Assembly: GCF_000196795.1 (NCBI RefSeq)
Contig: NC_014259.1
Coordinates: 2,852,001 to 2,916,000 of the forward strand
DNA: 64,000 nucleotides
Direction of reading: 5' to 3'
From: Acinetobacter oleivorans DR1
GTDB taxonomy: Bacteria; Pseudomonadota; Gammaproteobacteria; Pseudomonadales; Moraxellaceae
Part shown: one piece after another, positions 26,197-34,436 of the stretch
Layout: every line of letters starts with the position of its first letter
How positions within the stretch are numbered: the stretch's first letter is position 1
Made by a program: the position numbers and the translations under genes
The notes under the pieces: model-generated
Seen by the model: only the letters and a program-made list of their open reading frames with translations
Database searches by the model: none
Told to the model about the DNA's origin: nothing

Positions 26197-27006
26197 ATGC
26201 ACTTTAAACACTTTCTATTAACAACAACTTGTCTTTTTACTTCGGCACTGGCAATCGCTCAAGTTCCGCAAGACTCAAGAAGACCCGGTGGCATCGCAGT
26301 TGTCCCATTAACCGCTGATATTACTCAGGTCACTTTTCAACAAAAGCCGGTTTTAATTAGTCAGGAAGGTCAGCAGCGTTATGCTATTGTGGGTATTCCG
26401 TTATCTACCCCACTTGGCAGTGTACAACTCGACACGAATAAAACCCCTATTCAAATAGAAATTAAGCCCTATCCCTATGCGGAGCAACGGATTAAAGTCA
26501 CTAACCAAGATTATGTGAACCCGAACCAAAGCCAGTTAGACCGTTATGCTCAAGAAGCTAAAGAACAAAATGATGTGTATAGCTCATTTACAAAGAGTTC
26601 ATGGCAAACCTTACCAGCATTTATACGCCCGACTTCAGGGAAATTTTCTAACTCTTTTGGAAGAAAGCGCTTTTTTAATGGTGAAGAACGTGCTCCCCAT
26701 TCAGGTTTAGATATCCCTGCGCCAATAGGACAAAAAGTTGTTGCACCAGCAGATGGTGTCGTCATTCAAACCGGATCTTATTTTTTTAATGGTCAAACCG
26801 TGTTGATTGATCATGGCCAAGGCCTAGTCAGCATGTTCTGCCATTTAAGCGCAATTAAAGTAGAAAAAGGCCAACATATCCGCCAAGGAGAAACACTAGG
26901 TTTAGTGGGCAAAACTGGACGTGTGACAGGCCCTCACCTGCATTGGGGCATGAGCCTTAATAATGCTCGGGTAGATCCGCAGCTTTTTCTAAATACAGCT
27001 CGTTAA
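26197..27006 (+). CDS. Secreted M23 (LytM-type) peptidase
   Basis: A 269-residue periplasmic peptidase with a signal peptide ending near residue 21 (ALAIAQ). An N-terminal beta domain (about 30-100) precedes the M23 domain (about 140-269). Zinc ligands are visible: HSGLDI (first His and Asp), HLSAIK, and the final HLHWG. These enzymes cut peptidoglycan cross-links or activate amidases. With all ligands present it is probably active. The 300 bases before it, shared with the clpB promoter, hold no other gene. Its stop overlaps the convergent GNAT gene by 4 bases. Confidence 0.92.
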   Translation: MHFKHFLLTTTCLFTSALAIAQVPQDSRRPGGIAVVPLTADITQVTFQQKPVLISQEGQQRYAIVGIPLSTPLGSVQLDTNKTPIQIEIKPYPYAEQRIKVTNQDYVNPNQSQLDRYAQEAKEQNDVYSSFTKSSWQTLPAFIRPTSGKFSNSFGRKRFFNGEERAPHSGLDIPAPIGQKVVAPADGVVIQTGSYFFNGQTVLIDHGQGLVSMFCHLSAIKVEKGQHIRQGETLGLVGKTGRVTGPHLHWGMSLNNARVDPQLFLNTAR

Positions 27007-27428
27007 TTTAAAGCTTTACGGAAATACTTTGGTGCTTCGATATAGCCTTCTCTTAGGTAAAATTGATGTGCCAAAGGTCTTTGCACTCCAGAATGAAGTT
27101 CCATTCGATCACAACCACGGCGCTTGGCTTGTTGCTCAGCTTCTTGTACGAGTAAGTGCCCTACACCTTTGCTACGTATATTCTCATCAACGCACAGATA
27201 GCATATTTTGGCAAAGTCACCTTCTAAGGCAATTTGCGGAATAAAATAAAGAGATAAAAAGCCACAAATCTTGCCATTTTCTTCAGCAACCAAAATTTGT
27301 GAGTTAGCGTCATTATGCAGTATTTCAAATTTTTCTTGGATAAGAGTGAGTGGCTGTGGGTAGCCCATCTGTTTAAGTAAATCGCATATTGCTTGAGTAT
27401 CTTCCCATTTAGCAGTACGAATATTCAT
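27003..27428 (-). CDS. GNAT-family N-acetyltransferase
   Basis: A 141-residue single-domain acetyltransferase. Typical GNAT elements: NIRTAKWEDTQAICDLL at the start, ILVAEENGKICGFL in the central sheet, the acetyl-CoA loop ENIRSKGVGHLLVQEAE, and FYLREGYIEA at the end. Substrate unknown. It is tail-to-tail with the M23 peptidase gene, overlapping by four bases. Confidence 0.88.
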   Translation of the reverse strand: MNIRTAKWEDTQAICDLLKQMGYPQPLTLIQEKFEILHNDANSQILVAEENGKICGFLSLYFIPQIALEGDFAKICYLCVDENIRSKGVGHLLVQEAEQQAKRRGCDRMELHSGVQRPLAHQFYLREGYIEAPKYFRKALN

Positions 27429-27465
27429 TTCATCCCTCCTCTTATTTTTTAGTTATTTTTGACAA

Positions 27466-27491
27466 TAAAAAAGCCAACCCTAATGTCAGCT
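27466..27491 (-). terminator. Terminator of the osmC-family gene
   Basis: On the minus strand AGCTGAC pairs with GTTGGCT (two G-U pairs, 27491-27485 and 27478-27472), followed by a run of six T. Confidence 0.65.
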
Positions 27492-27522
27492 TCTTTTAAT
27501 TTTTAGCTATCAAAAAACTGTC

Positions 27523-27945
27523 TTATTCCGCTTCAATAATTTCAAAGTCGTGGGTAATTTCTACACCACCATCGGAAAGCATTTTACTCGCTGAACAATA
27601 TTTTTCAGCAGACAATTCAACCGCTTTTGCAACCTGTTTTTCTTTAACAGCTTTACCCGTTACCACAAAGTGTAAGTGGATTTTAGTAAAAACAGCCGGA
27701 ATTGTGTCAGCACGCTCAGCTTTTAAATTACATACAACATTCGTCACATCTTGACGAGATTTCTTTAAAATGGTCACAATATCAAACGAAGCACACCCAC
27801 CAAGTCCCATTAATAGCAATTCCATAGGACGTGGACCACGGTTTTCACCACCATACTCAGGTGAGCCATCCATAATGACACTATGCCCACTATCCGATTT
27901 CGCTTCAAAAGCAACATTCTCTAGCCAATGTACACTTGTTTGCAT
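27523..27945 (-). CDS. OsmC/YhfA-family protein
   Basis: A 140-residue OsmC-fold protein. The two family cysteines are present (GLGGCASFDIV near 53 and EKYCSASKML near 117), as is the RPMELLLMG helix. OsmC/Ohr proteins reduce organic hydroperoxides by the Cys pair. The YhfA branch to which this length and spacing point is less well characterised. A MITE-like element begins about 35 bases upstream of its start, so its promoter region may be altered by that insertion. Confidence 0.88.
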   Translation of the reverse strand: MQTSVHWLENVAFEAKSDSGHSVIMDGSPEYGGENRGPRPMELLLMGLGGCASFDIVTILKKSRQDVTNVVCNLKAERADTIPAVFTKIHLHFVVTGKAVKEKQVAKAVELSAEKYCSASKMLSDGGVEITHDFEIIEAE

Positions 27946-27978
27946 TGCAACTACCTAAAAAAAATTATAAATTTAAGC

Positions 27979-28275
27979 AGGGTCTGTTGACATTTCATCT
28001 ATGGATTGCGTTAGAGCTAAAAATTAATCCAAATAAGACGCAAAACCCAGACAATGGCAATCCTTTGTCCAGTTTTGTTATATAGTTTGTGAAATTTCAG
28101 CCATAATCTGAGTTGCCATTTAAGCAGCGCAGGCACAGCGCAAGACCATGTTATTTTGTACGTTCCGTTGTTAAGATCTATTTATTTAGAATGGCTAAAT
28201 TTCATAGCTCTTGCTTGGTAACGTCTAAAAGAATTGTCTTATGTCGCAACCATCTGTGAAATGTCAACAGACCCT
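27979..28275. mobile_element. MITE-like non-autonomous element
   Basis: About 297 bp bounded by inverted terminal repeats. The left end reads AGGGTCTGTTGACATTTCA and the right end gives the same 19 bases on the other strand. After three mismatches ATGG and TTGCG continue the match, about 30 bp in all. The inside has stops in all frames I checked and no transposase. I see no clear target-site duplication: left flank TTTAAGC, right flank TGTTTTG. It sits between osmC and vfr. The family of the parent transposon is not identified. Confidence 0.78.
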
Positions 28276-28384
28276 TGTTTTGTACACTAACATAAAATGA
28301 GTTGATAAGGAATTTCATCTCTTCTGTGTAATAGCTCATCTCGGGCTTGTGTGAATTGTTTACCCTATTCGGAACATATTAAGC

Positions 28385-29092
28385 ATGACTTCAAATTTTT
28401 CACAACTCAGCACAGATGCTTTATCTCCGGGGCAACTACCTGAATCCGTTAAAGCATTGTTAAAACGTGCTCACATCAACAGATATCCAAAACGAACCAC
28501 AATTGTTGATGCCGGAACAGAGTCGAAATCTTTATATTTAATTTTAAAAGGCTCAGTTTCAATTATTTTACGTGAAGATGACGAACGTGAAATTGTTGTT
28601 GCGTATTTGAATCCGGGCGACTTCTTTGGGGAAATGGGGCTTTTCGAACCGAACCCTCAACGTACAGCTGAAGTTCGTACTCGTGATGTCTGTGAAATTG
28701 CAGAAATTTCTTATGACAACTTCCACGAACTTAGCAAACAATATCCGGACTTAAGTTATGCTGTTTTTGCACAACTTGTTCGCCGTCTAAAAAATACAAC
28801 TCGTAAAATGACAGATCTTGCGTTTATTGATGTGTCTGGCCGTATTGCACGTTGTTTAATTGACTTATCTTCACAGCCAGAAGCAATGATTTTGCCAAAC
28901 GGTCGTCAAATTCGTATTACACGTCAAGAAATTGGCCGTATTGTGGGATGTTCACGTGAGATGGTTGGCCGTGTACTTAAGACCTTAGAAGATCAAGGCA
29001 TGATACAGACAGATGGTAAAGCTATTCTTATTTTTGATGTTTCATTAGAAGAAGCACCTGTTTCTGATGAAGACTATGATGATGAAGAATAA
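28385..29092 (+). CDS. vfr: cAMP receptor protein family regulator (Vfr/Crp-like)
   Basis: A 235-residue CRP/FNR-family regulator. The cyclic-nucleotide pocket has NPGDFFGEMGLFEPNPQRTAEVRTR near 85-110, the phosphate-binding cassette of cAMP-responsive members. A long dimer helix follows, then a helix-turn-helix (ITRQEIGRIVGCSREMVGRVL) near 185-205. Longer than E. coli Crp by about 25 residues, with an acidic tail SDEDYDDEE. In Acinetobacter the protein is usually called Vfr and affects motility, competence and virulence traits. Its upstream region is occupied by the MITE-like element, which ends 109 bases before the ATG. A terminator follows. Confidence 0.92.
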   Translation: MTSNFSQLSTDALSPGQLPESVKALLKRAHINRYPKRTTIVDAGTESKSLYLILKGSVSIILREDDEREIVVAYLNPGDFFGEMGLFEPNPQRTAEVRTRDVCEIAEISYDNFHELSKQYPDLSYAVFAQLVRRLKNTTRKMTDLAFIDVSGRIARCLIDLSSQPEAMILPNGRQIRITRQEIGRIVGCSREMVGRVLKTLEDQGMIQTDGKAILIFDVSLEEAPVSDEDYDDEE

Positions 29093-29112
29093 TATTTATT
29101 AAGTTTTTAATA

Positions 29113-29136
29113 AAAAGCAAACTTCGGTTTGCTTTT
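29113..29136 (+). terminator. Terminator of vfr
   Basis: AAGCAAAC (29115-29122), a TTCG tetraloop and GTTTGCTT (29127-29134), then a T run. Confidence 0.92.
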
Positions 29137-29251
29137 TTTATATGCAACAATGAGTTAATACACAAAACTTACAAACTATTCTAATTTTATGATTTAAGTT
29201 GAATACATATTCTCCGTTAGGCTAACTCAAAATTTCCAAGGATTCCGCTGT

Positions 29252-30301
29252 ATGCAATTTAACCCACTTAGTCGCACAGGCCTCAAACTTCCAGAAATTT
29301 GTTTAGGCACCATGACATTCGGTGAGCAAAACTCCCAACAAGAAGCATTTGAACAACTCAATTATGCTCTGGCACACGGTTTATATTTTTGGGATACGGC
29401 AGAGATGTATTCGGTTCCGCCAAAACCTGAAACCTATGGTGCAACTGAAACGATTATTGGCAATTGGTTTGCCCAAAATGGTCAACGTGACAAAGTCTTT
29501 CTTGCCTCTAAAATTGCAGGGCCAGGCTTTGGAGGAACTCACATCAGAGAAGGCCATACGTGCTTCAACAACGATCATATTGCTAAAGCCCTAGATGGCT
29601 CCCTGAAACGTCTCCAAACCGACTATATCGATCTCTATCAACTACATTGGCCTGAACGTCATACCAACTTTTTCGGTACGCTAGCTTATGGCAACCAGCA
29701 AGCACAAAATGATTACGATACCACCCCTCTAGAAGAAACATTACTTGCTCTACAAGAAGAGATTAACCGAGGACGCATTCGCTATATTGGCTTATCGAAT
29801 GAAACGCCGTGGGGCACTATGAAATTTTTACATTTGGCTGAAAAGTTAGGTGTAAGTAAATTTGTAAGTGTTCAAAATCCATATAGCCTTCTCAACCGTA
29901 CGTATGAAATAGGTATGTCTGAAATTGCTAAATATGAAGATGTTGGTTTACTCGCTTACTCTCCTCTTGCGTTTGGCTATCTCTCTGGCAAGTTTAGAAA
30001 TGGCGCTCGTCCCGCGAATGCTCGTGTCACATTATTTCCACGTTTTAGCCGCTATAGTAACCCTCAAAGTGAGTGGGCAACTGAACAATATGCACAGCTA
30101 GCTGAGAAACATGGGTTAAGCTTAACTCAAATGGCATTAGCTTTTATTAAACAACAATTCTTTGTGACCAGCACAATTATTGGTGCCACTAATCTAGACC
30201 AACTTAAAGAAAATATTCAGGCATTTGAAATTGAACTACCTGCCGAAGTTTTACAAGGTATTGAAGCTATTCATGTCCAACAGCCCAACCCTGCTCCTTA
30301 A
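29252..30301 (+). CDS. NADP-dependent aldo/keto reductase, Tas-like
   Basis: A 349-residue (beta/alpha)8 reductase. The catalytic tetrad can be placed: DTAEMYS (Asp, Tyr), ASKIAGPG (Lys) and QLHWPE (His). The cofactor-binding end carries TSTIIGATNLDQLKENI. The N-terminal GLKLPEICLGTMTFGEQ and GATETIIGNWF resemble E. coli Tas. The physiological substrate is unknown. AAGGA precedes the ATG. It is flanked by terminators, so it is a single gene. Confidence 0.9.
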   Translation: MQFNPLSRTGLKLPEICLGTMTFGEQNSQQEAFEQLNYALAHGLYFWDTAEMYSVPPKPETYGATETIIGNWFAQNGQRDKVFLASKIAGPGFGGTHIREGHTCFNNDHIAKALDGSLKRLQTDYIDLYQLHWPERHTNFFGTLAYGNQQAQNDYDTTPLEETLLALQEEINRGRIRYIGLSNETPWGTMKFLHLAEKLGVSKFVSVQNPYSLLNRTYEIGMSEIAKYEDVGLLAYSPLAFGYLSGKFRNGARPANARVTLFPRFSRYSNPQSEWATEQYAQLAEKHGLSLTQMALAFIKQQFFVTSTIIGATNLDQLKENIQAFEIELPAEVLQGIEAIHVQQPNPAP

Positions 30302-30306
30302 ATAAA

Positions 30307-30332
30307 AAAACGGATGCTTAAGCATCCGTTTT
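30307..30332. terminator. Bidirectional terminator between the aldo/keto reductase and M48 genes
   Basis: AAAACGGATGCT (30307-30318) and AGCATCCGTTTT (30321-30332), nearly continuous palindrome with A and T flanks. Confidence 0.9.
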
Positions 30333-30356
30333 CTTTATCTATAAAAAATTTATATC

Positions 30357-31136
30357 TTATTTACGGCCATTATAAATAGCCATTGCTGCAGGCAAGTTTT
30401 GACGCATATCGCTAATACGCTGAGAGTTAGATGGGTGAGTAGATAAGAATGATGAACCACCACCACCTTCAAGCTTATTCATTTTTTCCCAAAGTGTAAT
30501 CGCTGCATTTGGATTATAACCTGCACGTGCCATTAGCATTAAGCCACCTTGGTCAGCACGACTTTCCAAACTACGAGAATATGGTAAGCCTACACCCACT
30601 TGTGAACCTAGCTGAGCCGCAGCAGTACCAAGTTGGCCAACATTATTGCCAGCATAGCTTAAACCAATACCAAGAGCTAAATCAGTTAGAGCCTGAGCAC
30701 CGATTTTACTTTTTGCGTGCTCTTCTAAGGCGTGAGTCATTTCATGTCCCATAACAGCTGCAATTTCAGCATCTGTCAGGTTCAATTTATTTACAATGCC
30801 TGTATAGAACACCACTTTACCACCTGGTGCTACATAAGCATTAATCGTATCTGATTTCAGTACTGCCAACTGCCAGCTAAAAGGCTGACCAGTCTGGTTC
30901 ATCTGGTTCGCATAAGGTTTTAAACGGTTAAAAACAGCATTAATACGGCTATAGGTACTTGAACTTGTATCCAAAGTTCCTTTGCCACGTGCTTCCTGCA
31001 CCATCTTATTAAAACCTTGAGCAGATTGGGCATTTAAGGTTGCAGTATCTGCACCCGCCATGTCCGCTACTGTTGCACAGCCAGAAATGGTCATCACACT
31101 TGCCGCACACAAGCTTAAAAAGAGTTTTTTATTCAT
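30357..31136 (-). CDS. M48-family metallopeptidase lipoprotein
   Basis: A 259-residue lipoprotein: signal KKLFLSLCAASVMTISGC with the lipobox Cys near 20, then a zinc protease domain with HEMTH (GHEMTHALEEHAKSK) and the third ligand in LESRADQGGLMLMARAGY. It resembles the LoiP/YggG group of outer-membrane proteases linked to envelope quality control. The ATG at 31136 has AGGTGA nine bases upstream. The GTG at 31148 lies inside that site. Convergent with the aldo/keto reductase gene. Confidence 0.91.
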   Translation of the reverse strand: MNKKLFLSLCAASVMTISGCATVADMAGADTATLNAQSAQGFNKMVQEARGKGTLDTSSSTYSRINAVFNRLKPYANQMNQTGQPFSWQLAVLKSDTINAYVAPGGKVVFYTGIVNKLNLTDAEIAAVMGHEMTHALEEHAKSKIGAQALTDLALGIGLSYAGNNVGQLGTAAAQLGSQVGVGLPYSRSLESRADQGGLMLMARAGYNPNAAITLWEKMNKLEGGGGSSFLSTHPSNSQRISDMRQNLPAAMAIYNGRK

Positions 31137-31251
31137 AACATGGATCACCTAAATCGAGAAAAAGCTGTTTATTCTTTTGCACTTATTATAAGAAATACCG
31201 CTTACACTTTGAATGTCTCATTTCTTCATGATCATAGTATTTATGTAACGA

Positions 31252-31569
31252 TCAAGCCGATAAAGTCATCAAATAAATCCAGAAAATTAGACATATTATA
31301 TTTAAGCCAAGATAAACATAACTTAAAAACTTAACTTTCTCTTCAAGATTAGGACTTTCTCTTTTCCAGAGTAAATAACTATTTTGTATGAGCACCACAG
31401 GAATTAACACACATGCGAACAATACCGACAAACTCATAAACGCGGTCATGAAGAAATCTTCATGATATTCTTGACCATAAATAACTAACATCGCCAGTGT
31501 CGGTGAACCACCAATAGCGAATAAAAAAGAATAAAAAATTGTTTTCGAAATAGTTGGTTGTAGCTTCAT
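31252..31569 (-). CDS. Hypothetical membrane protein, 105 residues
   Basis: A small protein with three predicted membrane segments: TIFYSFLFAIGGSPTLAMLVIY, then AFMSLSVLFACVLIPVVLIQ, and YVYLGLNIICLIFWIYLMTL at the end. A charged loop (WKRESPNLEEKVK) separates the last two. No family recognised. The ribosome site is weak. It lies upstream of the M48 gene on the same strand but 100 bases away. It may be specific to the genus. Confidence 0.6.
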   Translation of the reverse strand: MKLQPTISKTIFYSFLFAIGGSPTLAMLVIYGQEYHEDFFMTAFMSLSVLFACVLIPVVLIQNSYLLWKRESPNLEEKVKFLSYVYLGLNIICLIFWIYLMTLSA

Positions 31570-31647
31570 CCTGAGCCCATCATTCCTTATCTATCTAACG
31601 TTTTAATCTGAATCGAATAAAACGAAAACTGCACTTTAGTCGGGTAT

Positions 31648-31676
31648 AAAAAAGCCCCCTTTTAGGAGGCTTTTTT
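31648..31676 (-). terminator. Terminator of the hisZ-purA unit
   Basis: AAGCC-CCCT pairs with AGG-GGCTT (31652-31660, 31664-31672, one mismatch). The A run on the plus strand becomes a T run on the minus strand. Confidence 0.85.
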
Positions 31677-31688
31677 AATCTTTGCTAA

Positions 31689-33008
31689 TTAAGCAGAGAA
31701 TGGATGACGTAAAACAATTGTTTCTGCACGGTCTGGACCAGTTGAAACGATATCAATCGGACATTCGATTAATTGTTCAATACGCTTCACATAAGCTAAA
31801 GCATTTGCTGGTAATTGATCGATACTGGTTAAACCAACAGTCGATTCGCTCCAACCTGGCATAGTTTCATAAATTGGTTTCAAGCATTCAAAAGAAACCG
31901 CATCAGAAGAACCTACACAACCTGAGTCTGTATTTTCATAGCCCACACAGATTTTTACTTCTTCTAAACCATCTAGAACGTCTAGTTTAGTTAAGCAAAT
32001 ACCAGAAAGTGAGTTTACATCTACAGAACGGCGAAGGATTTCAGCATCAAACCAACCACAACGACGTTGACGACCAGTAGAAGCACCAAATTCATGACCA
32101 ACTGTACCAAGGTGTTTACCCACTGGGTCACCAGCATCAGCAGCTGCATCGTAAACCAATTCAGTTGGGAATGGGCCAGCACCTACACGTGTTGTATAAG
32201 CTTTAGTAATACCTAATACATAATCAAGATGTAAAGGTCCCATACCTGAACCAGAGCTTACGCCACCAGCAGTTGTATTTGAACTTGTAACGTATGGATA
32301 AGTACCGTGGTCGATGTCTAAAAGTGAACCTTGAGCGCCTTCAAACATTACAGGCTTACCTTCTTTGCGGTAGTCATGTAACACTTTAGTCACGTCAATC
32401 ACTAATGGAGCAAGCACTTCGCGCCATTCGTTGCAAAGAGCCAATACATCTTCAAATTTAACAGCTTCTACACCGTAGAACTGAGTTAACTGGAAGTTAT
32501 GTAACTCAAGCATTTCAGACAGTTTTTCTTCTAATGCTGCGCCACCACGAACAAGGTCAGCAACACGCACTGCACGGCGAGCCACTTTATCTTCGTAAGC
32601 AGGACCAATACCACGACCTGTAGTACCGATTTTAGCATTACCACGTTTCTTCTCACGTGCCTGATCAAGTGCAATGTGGTTAGGCAAAATGAGTGGACAG
32701 TTTGGAGAAATACGTAGACGTTCTTTAACAGGAACACCTTCTGCTTCCAAAATTCCCATTTCTTCAATTAACGCGGCTGGTGAAAGTACCACACCATTAC
32801 CAATTAAGCACAATACGTTTTCACGTAAAATGCCTGATGGAATGAGGTGCAATACAGTCTTTTTACCACCTACGACAAGAGTATGACCTGCGTTATGTCC
32901 GCCTTGATAACGTACTACCGCAGCCGCCTGATCTGTGAGCAGGTCGACGATTTTACCTTTACCTTCGTCGCCCCATTGGGTACCAAGTACCACAACATTT
33001 TTGCCCAT
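31689..33008 (-). CDS. purA: Adenylosuccinate synthetase
   Basis: PurA joins IMP and aspartate with GTP to form adenylosuccinate, the first step from IMP to AMP. The 439 residues show GTQWGDEGKGKIVDLL at the N-terminus (phosphate loop and catalytic Asp), GGHNAGHT near 38, the GTTGRGIGPAYEDK loop near 128, EGAQGSLLDIDHGTYP near 224 and STGRQRRCGWFDA near 302. It follows hisZ by 63 bases on the same strand, a neighbour pair seen in many gamma-proteobacteria, and ends at its own terminator. Confidence 0.97.
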   Translation of the reverse strand: MGKNVVVLGTQWGDEGKGKIVDLLTDQAAAVVRYQGGHNAGHTLVVGGKKTVLHLIPSGILRENVLCLIGNGVVLSPAALIEEMGILEAEGVPVKERLRISPNCPLILPNHIALDQAREKKRGNAKIGTTGRGIGPAYEDKVARRAVRVADLVRGGAALEEKLSEMLELHNFQLTQFYGVEAVKFEDVLALCNEWREVLAPLVIDVTKVLHDYRKEGKPVMFEGAQGSLLDIDHGTYPYVTSSNTTAGGVSSGSGMGPLHLDYVLGITKAYTTRVGAGPFPTELVYDAAADAGDPVGKHLGTVGHEFGASTGRQRRCGWFDAEILRRSVDVNSLSGICLTKLDVLDGLEEVKICVGYENTDSGCVGSSDAVSFECLKPIYETMPGWSESTVGLTSIDQLPANALAYVKRIEQLIECPIDIVSTGPDRAETIVLRHPFSA

Positions 33009-33071
33009 AATAGCCTCATTACATCATGCTGTTAAAATTGGAAACCACCAGTAAAAACTTACTGTTGGCGT

Positions 33072-34238
33072 TTAAATCTTTTCAATATCCCATTGACCAT
33101 TTTGCGCCACGAGTTGATGGGTCGCGTATGGAATAGAACTTAAATCATCATTACCTAACAATTGAACGACACGTAAACCTTGAGCGCGTGCATTCGAAAT
33201 TGCTGAGAGTAAATCTTGTTCTGAGCCTTTTGGAGCAACAACAGTTTCTATTTCGGCGAACTGATTTGCACCTAAGGCATATAAATCGCAACTGAAGCCA
33301 GTAGCAGGACGCGCACGACCAAAGTGCTCACCAATACCATCATAACGGCCACCCTGCGCTAACGGCGCAGCACGGTTTGGTGCATAGACTGCATACATTA
33401 AGCCAGTGTGATAGTGATAACTACGTAGCTCTACAACATCAATACCGATGTTGAGATTTGGCCAACGACCTTTTATTTGCTCAAGTGTCGTCTTCAGTGC
33501 ATCTAATGCTGACTTAAATTCAGCATCTTGCAAAATATTGGCACTTAAATTGGTCTGCAATGCTTCTAGATCACTAGAATAACGACCAAGCGCATAGAAA
33601 TCAGAACCCATGTTAAGGCTTTGAGTAAACTCTGCTAACTCTGGCAATGCTTTTCTTTGATAAAGATCAGACAGTTCATGTTCTTCATTTTTTGACAGGC
33701 CAGCATACTTCACTAGACTGCGGAACAAGCCTACATGGCCCAAATCTAAATGTGCGCCTTGTAATGTGTAGATGTTTTCAATCAATCCCAGCATAACATC
33801 GACCATTTCGACATCAGCTTCGATACTATCGTGGCCATATAACTCTGCACCTAATTGCAAAGGTGCACGTGTGGCATTGAAATTTTGTGGTTTAGTATGT
33901 AATACAGTCCCTGAATAACAGTAACGTGCAACACCTTCAACTGGTCTTACATGTGCATCAATACGTGCAACTTGTGGCGTCATATCAGCACGAACACCGA
34001 GTAAACGGCCTGAGAGCTGATCAATAACCTTAAAAGTTACTAAATCTAAGTCTTGATTTGATTCTGATAATGAAGACAACGATTCGATGTATTCGATAAA
34101 TGGTGTATATACCAATTGATAACCTCGCACCGCGAGGAAATCTAAAGCTTCACGGCGAAGTTTTTCAATGACTTGTGCCTGTTCCGGCAATACATCTGCT
34201 ACCCCGTCAGGCAGCAACCATGTCTCTGAAATGGTCAT
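33072..34238 (-). CDS. hisZ: ATP phosphoribosyltransferase regulatory subunit HisZ
   Basis: A 388-residue class II histidyl-tRNA synthetase-like protein that lacks the tRNA-binding domain. It has LLPDGVADVLPEQA at the N-terminus, VRADMTPQVARIDA (motif 2 region) near 80 and GGRYDGIGEHFGRARPATGFSCDL near 275. HisZ binds the short form of HisG and makes it active and histidine-sensitive in the first step of histidine synthesis. hisG is not in the window. A hairpin ending in a T run lies about 40 bases upstream and separates it from the next gene. Confidence 0.94.
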   Translation of the reverse strand: MTISETWLLPDGVADVLPEQAQVIEKLRREALDFLAVRGYQLVYTPFIEYIESLSSLSESNQDLDLVTFKVIDQLSGRLLGVRADMTPQVARIDAHVRPVEGVARYCYSGTVLHTKPQNFNATRAPLQLGAELYGHDSIEADVEMVDVMLGLIENIYTLQGAHLDLGHVGLFRSLVKYAGLSKNEEHELSDLYQRKALPELAEFTQSLNMGSDFYALGRYSSDLEALQTNLSANILQDAEFKSALDALKTTLEQIKGRWPNLNIGIDVVELRSYHYHTGLMYAVYAPNRAAPLAQGGRYDGIGEHFGRARPATGFSCDLYALGANQFAEIETVVAPKGSEQDLLSAISNARAQGLRVVQLLGNDDLSSIPYATHQLVAQNGQWDIEKI

Positions 34239-34280
34239 ATTTCAAGCCTAAAATCTGATCAACGTGGAACGACCCCACAT

Positions 34281-34306
34281 AAAAAAATCGGGAACACACC
34301 CGATTT
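34281..34306 (-). terminator. Terminator between the 357-residue lipoprotein gene and hisZ
   Basis: On the minus strand AAATCGGG (34306-34299) and CCCGATTT (34292-34285) form a stem followed by seven T. It is 130 bases after the lipoprotein stop and only 43 bases before the hisZ ATG, so a role as an attenuator of hisZ cannot be excluded. Confidence 0.8.
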
Positions 34307-34436
34307 CTCTTAGTGTAGCATGATACTTTCTGCCATGCACCTGACAATTTGCATAAATCTTTCTTAATAAACTCTAAAGTCAAAAAGAAGATAATAAGAA
34401 TAAACAATAGTATTCAAAGCCTTACTCTCATCCAAT

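Noticed and set aside
27979..28275. Reading the MITE-like element as a structured RNA gene
   Set aside because: The long terminal inverted repeats are better explained by a transposable element, and no conserved RNA fold was recognised.
34207..34407. A 66-residue minus-strand frame across the hisZ start
   Set aside because: It crosses the terminator hairpin and overlaps hisZ; no ribosome site or protein-like composition.
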